From GCA-2701705 sp036163455 (GTDB lineage Bacteria; Pseudomonadota; Gammaproteobacteria; GCA-002705445; GCA-002716945), in the NCBI GenBank assembly GCA_036163455.1, contig JAYZKL010000036.1, forward strand, positions 1 to 56,838: a stretch of 56,838 bases of DNA, written 5' to 3'. Made by a program: the position numbers and the translations under genes. Numbering within the stretch: position 1 is the first letter of the stretch; each line of letters opens with the position of its first letter. Under the pieces are notes generated by a model that was not told the origin of the DNA, ran no database searches, and saw nothing but the letters and a program-made list of their open reading frames with translations. Positions 26,398-35,646 of the stretch are shown in pieces.

Positions 26398-26754
26398 ATG
26401 CTTTTTGAGTATTTACCAATATTAATCTTCCTATTTTTTGCTATAATCTTCGCCTCATTAATGTTGGCGGTTGGGTTTACTTTTGGCACAAGTAAGCCTG
26501 ATAAAGAAAAAAACTCTCCATATGAGTGTGGTTTTGAAGCTTTTGAAGATTCAAGAATGAAGTTTGATGTAAGATATTATTTAGTAGCGATTCTATTTAT
26601 TATTTTTGATCTTGAAATAGCATTTCTCTTCCCTTGGGCCATTGTTCTTGATGAGATTGGGACAACTGGGTTAGTTGCAATGGGAATCTTCCTTTTAATT
26701 TTAATAGTTGGCTTTATTTATGAATGGAAAAAAGGTGCACTAGAATGGGATTAG
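26398..26754 (+). CDS. nuoA: NADH-quinone oxidoreductase subunit A
   Basis: NuoA is a small membrane subunit at the junction of the complex I arms. The 118-residue protein has three helices and the conserved loop NSPYECGFEAFEDSRMKFDVRYY between the first two, then the DLEIAFLFPWA segment. It opens the 14-gene operon and has one of the few strong ribosome-binding sites in the window. Confidence 0.98.
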   Translation: MLFEYLPILIFLFFAIIFASLMLAVGFTFGTSKPDKEKNSPYECGFEAFEDSRMKFDVRYYLVAILFIIFDLEIAFLFPWAIVLDEIGTTGLVAMGIFLLILIVGFIYEWKKGALEWD

Positions 26755-27236
26755 AGAATATTAAGAGAGAAGGGTTTGTTTTAGCTGATTCTAGTAGTTT
26801 ATTTGACTGGGCTAGAACAGGTTCGCTTTGGCCAATGACTTTTGGCTTAGCTTGTTGTGCGGTTGAGATGATGCATGCAGGTGCTTCACGATATGATTTA
26901 GATCGATTTGGAATGTTGTTTAGGCCAAGCCCAAGACAATCAGATGTAATGATTGTTGCTGGAACATTAGTTAATAAGATGGCACCAGCGCTACGCAAAG
27001 TCTACGATCAAATGGCAGAACCAAGATGGGTCATCTCGATGGGTTCATGTGCAAATGGTGGAGGTTATTATCATTATTCTTATTCAGTTGTGAGAGGATG
27101 TGATCGAATAGTGCCGGTTGATATTTACGTACCTGGATGTCCTCCAACTGCAGAAGCATTACTCTACGGAATTCTGCAGTTACAAAATAAAATTAGAAGA
27201 AAAAATATAATACAAGCAGACTCAAAATTAAAATAA
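26745..27236 (+). CDS. nuoB: NADH-quinone oxidoreductase subunit B
   Basis: NuoB carries the N2 4Fe-4S cluster that reduces quinone. The ATG at 26745 gives 163 residues starting MGLENIKREGFVLA, as in relatives, with a 10-base overlap with nuoA. The alternative ATG at 26724 overlaps more and adds unsupported residues. Cluster ligands are seen in ACCAVEMM, GSCANGGG and PGCPPTAEAL. Confidence 0.97.
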   Translation: MGLENIKREGFVLADSSSLFDWARTGSLWPMTFGLACCAVEMMHAGASRYDLDRFGMLFRPSPRQSDVMIVAGTLVNKMAPALRKVYDQMAEPRWVISMGSCANGGGYYHYSYSVVRGCDRIVPVDIYVPGCPPTAEALLYGILQLQNKIRRKNIIQADSKLK

Positions 27237-27898
27237 TGTCAATGGAAGATAAAATAAAAAAATATCTAAGCTCAATTTCAGAGATTAAACTTGATTCCGA
27301 TGTAATCACATTGATTATAAATCAAGATAGTCTATTAACAATAATGAAAATACTTAAAGAAAATGAAGAATTAAACTTTCAACAATTAACTGATTTATGT
27401 GCAGTGGATTATAGTCAATTTAAAAATACAGAATGGAAAACAACCAATGCTACATCAACTGGTTACAGTAGAGGTGTTAAATCTGATACACATGGAAGAA
27501 TAAAATTTGGTGACAACATTCAGAAAGAAGATATTAATGATAGGTTTTGTATTATATATCATCTGCTATCTTTAACTAATAATTCAAGAATAAGGGTTAA
27601 AGTTTTTATAAAAGAAGAACCACCAATCATACCTTCTGTTACAAGTGTTTGGGATGCAGCAAATTGGTATGAAAGAGAAGCTTTTGATTTATTTGGAATA
27701 TTATTTGAAGGACATCCTGACCTGAGAAGAATACTTACAGATTATGGTTTTATTGGTTACCCATTTAGAAAAGACTTCCCATTAATTGGTAATACACAAG
27801 TTAGATATGATCCTGAACTTAAAAGAGTTATTTATGAACCAGTTGATATAGAGCCAAGAGTTTTAGTCCCTAAAGTTATTAGGAAAGATAGAGCATGA
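27236..27898 (+). CDS. nuoC: NADH-quinone oxidoreductase subunit C
   Basis: NuoC is the 30 kDa peripheral-arm subunit. The 220-residue protein ends with the family signature WYEREAFDLFGILFEGHPDLRR then GYPFRKDFPL (quoted in parts; about residues 140-185). It is separate from nuoD, unlike the fused nuoCD of enterobacteria. It overlaps nuoB by one base and nuoD by four. Confidence 0.97.
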   Translation: MSMEDKIKKYLSSISEIKLDSDVITLIINQDSLLTIMKILKENEELNFQQLTDLCAVDYSQFKNTEWKTTNATSTGYSRGVKSDTHGRIKFGDNIQKEDINDRFCIIYHLLSLTNNSRIRVKVFIKEEPPIIPSVTSVWDAANWYEREAFDLFGILFEGHPDLRRILTDYGFIGYPFRKDFPLIGNTQVRYDPELKRVIYEPVDIEPRVLVPKVIRKDRA

Positions 27899-29148
27899 AA
27901 GAATTTAAAAACTTTACAATGAATTTTGGACCACAACACCCTGCAGCACATGGTGTTTTACGACTCATTCTACAAATGGAAGGAGAGGTTATTAGAAATG
28001 CGGACCCACATATTGGTTTATTACATCGAGCAACAGAAAAATTAGCTGAATCAAAACCTTACAATCAAACTATCGGTTATATGGATAGATTAGATTATGT
28101 CTCGATGATGTGCAATGAACATGCATATGTATTAGCTATTGAAAAACTATTAAAGATTGAAGTTCCAGAAAGAGCAAAATATATAAGAGTAATGTTTGAT
28201 GAAATAACAAGGATTTTAAATCATCTGCTTTGGTTGGGAGCACATGCGTTGGATATAGGGGCTATGTCAGTATTTCTGTATGCTTTTAGAGAAAGAGAAG
28301 ATTTGATGGATTGCTATGAGGCTGTTTCTGGCACTAGAATGCATGCCACATATTATCGCCCAGGCGGCGTAAACAATGATTTACCATCACAAATGCCTAA
28401 ATATGAGCATTCAGATATAAAGAACAAACAAGAGCTTGATGAAGCTAATAAAAATCGAGAAGGAAGTTTGTTGGATTTTTTAGAAGATTTCGTATCTAGA
28501 TTCCCAACTTGTATTGATGAGTATGAAAACTTATTAACTGAAAATAGGATTTGGAAGCAGAGAACAGTTGGGATTGGTACCGTTACTCCGGAAAGAGCAA
28601 TTGAGTTAGGTTTTTCTGGGCCTATGTTAAGGGGATCAGGAATAGCTTGGGATTTGAGAAAAAAAGAACCATATGAAGTATATAGCAAGCTCAATTTTGA
28701 TATCCCAATAGGAACTAATGGAGATTCATATGATAGGTATCTTGTACGTATTGAGGAGTTAAGACAATCCAACAATATTATCAAACAATGTATTTTATGG
28801 CTTAAAGAAAATACTGGAGCAGTGATGGTTAACGATGCAAAAGTAACTCCGCCAAATAGGAAAGATATGAAAAATGATATGGAGGCATTAATTCATCACT
28901 TCAAATTATTTACAGAAGGTTATTGTGTTCCAGAAGGTGAGACTTACTGTTCAGTTGAGGCACCAAAAGGAGAGTTTGGAGTCTTTTTAATTTCTGATGG
29001 TGCAAATAAACCCTACAGATTAAAAATTAGGGCTCCAGGTTTTGCCCACCTTGCTGCTCTTAATGAGATGTCTGTAGGACATATGCTTTCAGATGTTGTT
29101 ACGATTATTGGGACGCAAGATATTGTTTTTGGAGAGATAGATAGATGA
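27895..29148 (+). CDS. nuoD: NADH-quinone oxidoreductase subunit D
   Basis: NuoD is the 49 kDa subunit that forms the quinone pocket with NuoB. At 417 residues it is standard. It has NFGPQHPAAHGVLRL with the pocket His, HIGLLHRATEKLAE, RPGGVNNDLP and the C-terminal DVVTIIGTQDIVFGEIDR. Start and stop overlap neighbours by ATGA. Confidence 0.98.
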   Translation: MKEFKNFTMNFGPQHPAAHGVLRLILQMEGEVIRNADPHIGLLHRATEKLAESKPYNQTIGYMDRLDYVSMMCNEHAYVLAIEKLLKIEVPERAKYIRVMFDEITRILNHLLWLGAHALDIGAMSVFLYAFREREDLMDCYEAVSGTRMHATYYRPGGVNNDLPSQMPKYEHSDIKNKQELDEANKNREGSLLDFLEDFVSRFPTCIDEYENLLTENRIWKQRTVGIGTVTPERAIELGFSGPMLRGSGIAWDLRKKEPYEVYSKLNFDIPIGTNGDSYDRYLVRIEELRQSNNIIKQCILWLKENTGAVMVNDAKVTPPNRKDMKNDMEALIHHFKLFTEGYCVPEGETYCSVEAPKGEFGVFLISDGANKPYRLKIRAPGFAHLAALNEMSVGHMLSDVVTIIGTQDIVFGEIDR

Positions 29149-29645
29149 CTTCAAATAAACAAACATATGTCATAGATGAGAAAACTTTAAATTTAATTGA
29201 TCAAATTAAGAAAAAGTTTCCAGTGAGAGAAAATAAATCTGCCATTATCGAAAGTTTGTTATTGTTACAGGATAATAATAATGGATATATAACTAAAGAA
29301 ATAATGAATGTACTTGCTAATTATTTAAATGTTGAAGAAATAGATGTCTATGAGGTTGCAACTTTCTATTCTATGTTGAATACAAAGCCTGTTGGTAGGA
29401 ATGTAATTGCGGTATGTACAAATGTTTCTTGTATGTTAAGAGGTTCAAAAAAAATATTAAATCACATAGAAAAAAAACTTCAAACAAAAGTTGGCGGATC
29501 CACTAAGGATAATAAGTTCTTTCTCAAAGATGAAATAGAATGTCTTGCTGCATGTAGCGAAGCTCCTATGATGCAAGTTAATCATAAAAATATAGAGAAT
29601 TTAACAATAGAAAAAGTTGATAAAATTTTGGAAGAACTATCATGA
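29145..29645 (+). CDS. nuoE: NADH-quinone oxidoreductase subunit E
   Basis: NuoE holds the N1a 2Fe-2S cluster in a thioredoxin-like fold. The 166-residue protein shows the four cysteines in CTNVSC and ECLAAC, preceded by EVATFYSML. It overlaps nuoD and nuoF by four bases each. Confidence 0.97.
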   Translation: MTSNKQTYVIDEKTLNLIDQIKKKFPVRENKSAIIESLLLLQDNNNGYITKEIMNVLANYLNVEEIDVYEVATFYSMLNTKPVGRNVIAVCTNVSCMLRGSKKILNHIEKKLQTKVGGSTKDNKFFLKDEIECLAACSEAPMMQVNHKNIENLTIEKVDKILEELS

Positions 29646-30913
29646 ACATGAGAATTTGTACAGAAACTTTCAATAAATCAAATTCCGCAAGTTTGTCAAC
29701 TTATATTGGATTAGATGGTTATAAGGCTTGGGAAAATATAGTAAAAAATAATATTCCTAGAACAGAAATAATTTCTAAAATTAAAGATTCAGGTCTCAGA
29801 GGAAAAGGAGGAGCGGGTTTCTCAACAGGTTTAAAATGGTCATTTATCCCTTCTGCTTCAAATCAACAAAAATATCTTGTCTGTAATTCTGATGAGAGTG
29901 AACCTGGTACATGTAAGGATAGAGATATTTTAAGATACAATCCTCATTCAGTTATTGAGGGCATGTTAATTGCTTCTTATGCTATTGGCGCATCAGTTGC
30001 ATATAATTATCTTAGAGGTGAATTCATAAAAGATCAGTGGAAAGTTTTTAATCAGGCCTTAAGTGATGCATATGAAAAGAACTTAGTTGGCAAGAATATA
30101 CTAGAGTCCAATATTAATATAGATATTCACAGTTTAATTGGTGCAGGAGCATATATAGTTGGTGAAGAAACTGCGATGCTTGAGTCTATAGAAGGAAAAA
30201 GAGGTATGCCAAGAGTTAAACCACCTTTTCCAGCAATAAAAGGATTATATGGAAAACCCACAATTATTAATAATACCGAAACTTTATCTACAGTACCTAA
30301 AATAATTTTGAATGGTTCAGATTGGTATAAAAACCTAGGTATAAATTCTGGGGAGGGGATTAAAATTTTTTCAATGAGTGGGCATATTAGTAGGCCGGGT
30401 AATTACGAGATTCCATTAGGAACGCCATTTAAAGACTTATTAGAAATGGCTGGTGGAGTTGCTAATTCAAAAAAACTTAAGGCAGTTATACCTGGCGGAT
30501 CTTCTGTTCCCGTTGTTGCGGCAGAGAAGATTCTAAATACCAACATGGATTATGAATCATTAAATAAAGCGGGTTCAATGCTTGGCTCTGGCGGAGTAAT
30601 AGTTATGGATGATAGTACTTGTATGGTTTCTGTTTTACAAACAATATCGCGGTTTTATTTTGCAGAGTCATGTGGTCAATGTACACCATGTAGAGAAGGA
30701 ACTGGATGGTTATATAAAATTCTATCCAATATAATTATCGGTAAAGGAACAACGAACGACCTTGTTCAACTAGAAAGAATAGCTGGAATGATTGAAGGTA
30801 ATTGTATTTGTGCACTTGGCGATGCAGCTGCATTACCGGTGAAAAGCTTTCTACAAAACTTTTGGTCTGAGTTTGAATATTTTGTAGAAAAAAAAGAATC
30901 AATGGTTTCTTAA
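29642..30913 (+). CDS. nuoF: NADH-quinone oxidoreductase subunit F
   Basis: NuoF binds NADH and FMN and carries the N3 4Fe-4S cluster. The 423-residue protein has the dinucleotide and FMN loops GLRGKGGAGFSTGLKW and CNSDESEPGTCKDR. The cluster ligands are SCGQCTPCREG and a downstream Cys in CICALGDAA. It is followed after 2 bases by nuoG. Confidence 0.98.
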   Translation: MNMRICTETFNKSNSASLSTYIGLDGYKAWENIVKNNIPRTEIISKIKDSGLRGKGGAGFSTGLKWSFIPSASNQQKYLVCNSDESEPGTCKDRDILRYNPHSVIEGMLIASYAIGASVAYNYLRGEFIKDQWKVFNQALSDAYEKNLVGKNILESNINIDIHSLIGAGAYIVGEETAMLESIEGKRGMPRVKPPFPAIKGLYGKPTIINNTETLSTVPKIILNGSDWYKNLGINSGEGIKIFSMSGHISRPGNYEIPLGTPFKDLLEMAGGVANSKKLKAVIPGGSSVPVVAAEKILNTNMDYESLNKAGSMLGSGGVIVMDDSTCMVSVLQTISRFYFAESCGQCTPCREGTGWLYKILSNIIIGKGTTNDLVQLERIAGMIEGNCICALGDAAALPVKSFLQNFWSEFEYFVEKKESMVS

Positions 30914-30915
30914 AT

Positions 30916-33225
30916 ATGGAAGTTTTTATAAACAATAAATCATACAAAGCAAATAATGACGAAACAATTATCGAGCTTGCAGATAGATTAGGTATTCACA
31001 TACCTCGCTTCTGTTATCACAAACATCTATCTGTTGTTGCAAGCTGTCGAATGTGTTTGGTTGAGATAGAAGGGTTTAAACATGCTCAACCTGCTTGCTC
31101 AACTAAACTTACTGAAAATATGAAGATTAATACAAAGTCTGATGTAACTAAAAAAGCTCAGAAGTCCACAATGGAATTTCTCTTAATCAACCATCCACTT
31201 GATTGTCCAATTTGCGATCAAGGAGGAGAATGTGAACTACAAGATGTTTCTCTGGAATTTGGTGATGATCATTCACAATATATGCAATTGAAAAGAGTAG
31301 TGCCTGATAGAGATATTAGTCCATTAATTTCAACTGATATGACAAGATGTATTCACTGTTCACGGTGTGTAAGATTTGGTGAAGAAATTAGTGCCCGCAA
31401 AGAACTTGGTTTGTTGGATAGAGGCGAAGAGATGAAAATAGATACATTTTTAGACTATGGAGTCAGTTCTGAGTTGTCCGGCAATATGATTGACTTGTGT
31501 CCAGTTGGAGCTTTAAATAATAAACCTTATCGTTATTCAGCAAGAACATGGGATTTATCGCAACATGCTGGAATTTCTCCTCATGACTGTATTGGTTCAA
31601 ATATTTACTATCATGTTTATAAAAACAAAATAGTTAGGGCTGTACCATGTGAAAATGAATCTATTAATCAAACATGGTTATCAGATAGAGATAGATTTGG
31701 CTATGAGGGCATATATTCAAATGAGAGAATCAGAGAGCCAATGATTCGAAAAAATAATAAACTTGTAGAATGCGATTGGGAGACAGCTCTTGATGCTGCT
31801 AATACTGAATTACAAAAATTAAATCAATCTAATAATGATGATATAGGTTGCTTAATCTCGCCACAATCTACATGCGAAGAACTGTATTTGTTTCAAAAAC
31901 TATTTAAAGGTCTTAATGTAAAAAATATTGACCATAGAACCAAGGAAAAAGATTTTGAATATCAAAGTTATTTTCCAGTTATGCCCCTCTTTGGATGTAA
32001 TTTTGACATGATAGAAAGTTTTGAAAATATTATTCTGGTTGGGGTCAATGTAAAAAAGGAATTTCCAATTCTTTCTCCAAGGTTAATAAAAGCCGCTAAA
32101 AATATAACAAAGTTCTTTTCATTCAATTTTATTCCGTCTAATGAAGACTTTCCTTTGGAATTAAATTTAACTCAGAGACCACAGGATTTAATTCATATCT
32201 TCAGAGATTTAATTGATAAGAGAATAAGAGAAGATATGTCTTCAGAAATTGGGAAAATATCTAAAAATTTAACTCCAGGAAAGAAAACCCTAGTTATCAT
32301 TGGTCCAAGCATTTCTCAATTAGATAATCAAACAGAGTTCCTTTCAATTTTAATAGAATATATTAATAAAAATAATTTTAAACTTGGGTTTTTAGCTGAT
32401 CAATGTAATTCAACATCTTCCTGGTTACTAGGTCTTCTTCCGCATAGGAATTTATTAGGAGAACCATCTCAGGAAATAGGTTTAAATGCCTATGAAATGA
32501 TAGAAAAAAGATTATCTTCATACATTATATATAATCTTGAACCGGAGCATGACTTTTGGAATAACTTGTCTTTAAATAAGTCTCTTGAAAAATCAAAAAT
32601 GAATATATTTTTCTCTACTTTTATTACACCAAGTATTCAGGAATATGCAAATATAATATTTCCAATTACCGCCTTTGCAGAGGCTAATGGTAGTTATATA
32701 AATATAGAAGGAACTTATCAGCGCTTTGATAAGATAATTAACCCTAGCAATAATATACGACCAGGTTATGAAGTGTTAAATAGTCTTCTCCATAAAAATA
32801 ATCTTGGACAATATACTTTTCAAGAGTTACAGCAAGAACTAACTGATATAGTTATCAATTTTGATGCATCTTCTAAAACAACTGCCTCTAAAAATCAAAG
32901 AAAAATTTCCAACAAACATCAAAATTTTATAAAATTAACTGATAGGGAAATTTATCAAACTGATTCTTTTTCAAGGAGATCAGGTTCTCTACAAATGACT
33001 AAACATGCAAAGAATGCATTAATAAGGATTTCTAAAGATATAATGGATGACACTGAGACAAAGGAATATATAGAAATCATTGATGAATACAAAAAATTTA
33101 AAACAAATATTTATAAAATTGACAATCTATTACCAAATAAGACCATAGTTTATCCTTCAACTTTTTACCAGGATACTTTAACTGGAATGAAGTTTGGATC
33201 TATAGATATCAAAAGTAATTTCTAA
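30916..33225 (+). CDS. nuoG: NADH-quinone oxidoreductase subunit G
   Basis: NuoG is the large iron-sulfur subunit. Residues 1-80 form a 2Fe-2S ferredoxin domain (CYHKHL, ASCRMC). Next come the CPICDQGGECELQD and CIHCSRCVRFGEE cluster motifs, then a molybdopterin-oxidoreductase-like domain without an obvious cofactor site. The CxxCxxxC motif for the extra N7 cluster of E. coli is absent (only one Cys, in HDCIGSN). At 769 residues it is within the range of non-enteric NuoG. Confidence 0.97.
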   Translation: MEVFINNKSYKANNDETIIELADRLGIHIPRFCYHKHLSVVASCRMCLVEIEGFKHAQPACSTKLTENMKINTKSDVTKKAQKSTMEFLLINHPLDCPICDQGGECELQDVSLEFGDDHSQYMQLKRVVPDRDISPLISTDMTRCIHCSRCVRFGEEISARKELGLLDRGEEMKIDTFLDYGVSSELSGNMIDLCPVGALNNKPYRYSARTWDLSQHAGISPHDCIGSNIYYHVYKNKIVRAVPCENESINQTWLSDRDRFGYEGIYSNERIREPMIRKNNKLVECDWETALDAANTELQKLNQSNNDDIGCLISPQSTCEELYLFQKLFKGLNVKNIDHRTKEKDFEYQSYFPVMPLFGCNFDMIESFENIILVGVNVKKEFPILSPRLIKAAKNITKFFSFNFIPSNEDFPLELNLTQRPQDLIHIFRDLIDKRIREDMSSEIGKISKNLTPGKKTLVIIGPSISQLDNQTEFLSILIEYINKNNFKLGFLADQCNSTSSWLLGLLPHRNLLGEPSQEIGLNAYEMIEKRLSSYIIYNLEPEHDFWNNLSLNKSLEKSKMNIFFSTFITPSIQEYANIIFPITAFAEANGSYINIEGTYQRFDKIINPSNNIRPGYEVLNSLLHKNNLGQYTFQELQQELTDIVINFDASSKTTASKNQRKISNKHQNFIKLTDREIYQTDSFSRRSGSLQMTKHAKNALIRISKDIMDDTETKEYIEIIDEYKKFKTNIYKIDNLLPNKTIVYPSTFYQDTLTGMKFGSIDIKSNF

Positions 33226-33231
33226 ATTAAT

Positions 33232-34254
33232 ATGCAAGCTCTACACATTTTTTTAAACATTTTAACTGATATTCTTATTATCGTTATACCTCTATTTCTA
33301 ATAGTTGCATATGTAACTTATTCTGAGAGAAAGATTATAGGGTTTATGCAATCTAGGATGGGACCATCTCGTGTTGGACCATATGGAATATTACAACCTA
33401 TAGCTGATGTTATAAAACTTCTTTCTAAAGAAATAATTGTCCCTTCGAGTGCAAACAAAGGTCTCTTTCTGACTGCTCCAATGTTAATGTTAATTCCATC
33501 TCTATTAGTTTGGTCCGTAATACCTTTTTCAGAAAGATTTGTTCTTGCAAATATTAATGCAGGAATCCTTTTTATTCTTGCTTTAACTTCACTCAGCGTG
33601 TATGGAGTTATTATTGCTGGCTGGGCATCCAATTCTAAGTATGCTTTTTTAGGTTCAATGAGATCAGCCGCACAAATTATAGCATATGAGATAGCGATGG
33701 GTTTTGCGCTCGTAGGAGTTTTAATGGTTGCAGGAAGTTTAAATCTACAAGAAATTATAATAGGTCAAAGCGGTGGAATTTTAAACTGGTATTGGATACC
33801 TTTATTACCATTATTCTTGATTTATTTAATTGCTGGTGTGGCCGAAACTAATAGAGCACCATTTGATGTATCTGAAGGAGAATCAGAACTTGTTGCTGGA
33901 TTTCACGTTGAATATTCTGGAATGGCTTTTGCAATGTTCTTTTTAGCAGAATATATGAATATAATTTTAATTAGCGTATTAGTTAGCATTATGTTTTTTG
34001 GAGGTTGGTTGTCACCATTTGAATCTACATGGTTTGAACCAATAACTAGTTGGATTCCTGGCTTTGTATGGTTATCGATAAAAACCATAATGTTTGTTTT
34101 TTTATTTTTATGGTTAAGAGCTACCTTACCTAGATATAGATATGATCAAATTATGAGACTTGGCTGGAAAGTCTTTTTACCGATTACATTAATCTGGATC
34201 TTTTTTGAAGGATTTATGATTTATTATGAAATTACACCTTGGTTCAAATCATGA
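33232..34254 (+). CDS. nuoH: NADH-quinone oxidoreductase subunit H
   Basis: NuoH is the membrane subunit that closes the quinone chamber. The 340-residue protein has about eight helices. It contains the ND1 signatures ERKIIGFMQSRMGPSRVGP and AGVAETNRAPFDVSEGESEL, plus LRATLPRYRYDQIM. It overlaps nuoI at ATGA. Confidence 0.98.
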   Translation: MQALHIFLNILTDILIIVIPLFLIVAYVTYSERKIIGFMQSRMGPSRVGPYGILQPIADVIKLLSKEIIVPSSANKGLFLTAPMLMLIPSLLVWSVIPFSERFVLANINAGILFILALTSLSVYGVIIAGWASNSKYAFLGSMRSAAQIIAYEIAMGFALVGVLMVAGSLNLQEIIIGQSGGILNWYWIPLLPLFLIYLIAGVAETNRAPFDVSEGESELVAGFHVEYSGMAFAMFFLAEYMNIILISVLVSIMFFGGWLSPFESTWFEPITSWIPGFVWLSIKTIMFVFLFLWLRATLPRYRYDQIMRLGWKVFLPITLIWIFFEGFMIYYEITPWFKS

Positions 34255-34733
34255 TAAGTAAAATTATTTCCATTATTAAAAGCCTCTTTTTATTTGAAAT
34301 ATTTAAAGGATTATCTGTGACTGGTAAAAAAATGTTTAAAAAACCAATAACTATTCAATATCCAGATGAAAAGACACCTCAGTCAGCAAGATTTCGTGGG
34401 TTACATGCATTAAGAAAATATCCTAATGGCGAAGAGAGGTGCATAGGATGTAAGCTTTGTGAAGCAGTTTGTCCGGCACTAGCAATCACAATGGATACTG
34501 AAATGAGGTCAGATGGCACGAGAAGGACTACACGCTATGAAATAGATTTATTTAAATGTGTTTATTGTGGATTTTGTGAAGAAGCATGCCCAGTTGATGC
34601 TGTAGTTGAAACAAAAATTTTTGAATTTCATTTTGAGAGAAGAGATGAAAGGATTATTTCTAAGGATGAATTGTTGAAAATAGGATCAATTTATGAATCT
34701 CAGGAAATAAAAGATAGAGAAAACCTAAATTAA
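34251..34733 (+). CDS. nuoI: NADH-quinone oxidoreductase subunit I
   Basis: NuoI carries clusters N6a and N6b. The ATG at 34251 overlaps the nuoH stop as ATGA and gives 160 residues; an ATG at 34239 would lie further inside nuoH. Two ferredoxin motifs are complete: CIGCKLCEAVCP and CVYCGFCEEACP. Confidence 0.97.
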   Translation: MISKIISIIKSLFLFEIFKGLSVTGKKMFKKPITIQYPDEKTPQSARFRGLHALRKYPNGEERCIGCKLCEAVCPALAITMDTEMRSDGTRRTTRYEIDLFKCVYCGFCEEACPVDAVVETKIFEFHFERRDERIISKDELLKIGSIYESQEIKDRENLN

Positions 34734-34739
34734 AAAATT

Positions 34740-35342
34740 ATGGAAATAGAGTTATATGTTTTTTTTCTTTTTTCTTTTGCATTAATTTTTAGCGCATTAA
34801 GAGTAATTACAGTCAATAATCCAGTTAAGGCAGCAATTTATTTGGTATTTTGTTTCTTTTTTTCTGCGATATTATGGTTATTATTAAATGCCGAGTTTTT
34901 GTCTATCATACTAATACTTGTATATGTGGGGGCTGTCATGGTCCTATTTTTATTTGTAGTTATGATGCTGGATATTAATTTAGCAAAGATACAAGAGGGT
35001 TTTGTAAATTATTTTCCAGTGGGATTAATTGTCTTTTTTGTTATGGCAGTACTATTAATATTTTTTTTAAGCGATCAGTTTTCAAATATGGACAAAAATA
35101 TAATACAGGAAATTACACTCATAGGATCTAACAATACTAAGAACCTTGGATATCTTCTATATACTGAATTTATCTTAGCTTTTGAAATTGCAGGAATTAT
35201 ATTATTGCTGGGAATAATTGCTGCTATCACGTTAACTCATAAAAAAAATATCCTAACTAAATATCAAAACCCTTCTGAACAGGTTAAGGCTACAAAGTCA
35301 GATAGATTAAAGGTTATTAAAGATGAGGGTCAAAAGCAATGA
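34740..35342 (+). CDS. nuoJ: NADH-quinone oxidoreductase subunit J
   Basis: NuoJ is a membrane subunit (ND6 type) of 200 residues with five helices. VYVGAVMVLFLFVVMML (about residues 61-77) contains the conserved helix-3 pi-bulge region. The last 30 residues are hydrophilic. It overlaps nuoK by four bases. Confidence 0.96.
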   Translation: MEIELYVFFLFSFALIFSALRVITVNNPVKAAIYLVFCFFFSAILWLLLNAEFLSIILILVYVGAVMVLFLFVVMMLDINLAKIQEGFVNYFPVGLIVFFVMAVLLIFFLSDQFSNMDKNIIQEITLIGSNNTKNLGYLLYTEFILAFEIAGIILLLGIIAAITLTHKKNILTKYQNPSEQVKATKSDRLKVIKDEGQKQ

Positions 35343-35644
35343 TACCTATGTTGTATTACTTAATTCTTAGCTCTTTACTATTTAGTATTTCGCTAGCAGG
35401 TATTTTTCTAAATAGAAAGAATATTCTTATTCTGCTTATGTCTATAGAAATAATGTTCTTATCTATAAATTTTAATTTTATAATTTTTGGAAATTTTTTA
35501 GTTGATTTAACCGGCCAAATTTTTGTCTTTTTTATTCTTACAGTAGTAGCAGCAGAATCAGCAATAGGACTTGCCCTTATTGTTGTTTTATATAGAAATA
35601 AGCAAAGTATTAATGTTGATGATATTGGAAAATTAAAGGGTTAA
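35339..35644 (+). CDS. nuoK: NADH-quinone oxidoreductase subunit K
   Basis: NuoK (ND4L type) is 101 residues with three helices. The membrane glutamates of the proton channel are seen in MSIEIMFLSINFN and VAAESAIGLALIV. It begins with ATGATACCTATG, so the second ATG three codons on is also possible. Confidence 0.97.
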   Translation: MIPMLYYLILSSLLFSISLAGIFLNRKNILILLMSIEIMFLSINFNFIIFGNFLVDLTGQIFVFFILTVVAAESAIGLALIVVLYRNKQSINVDDIGKLKG

Positions 35645-35646
35645 AT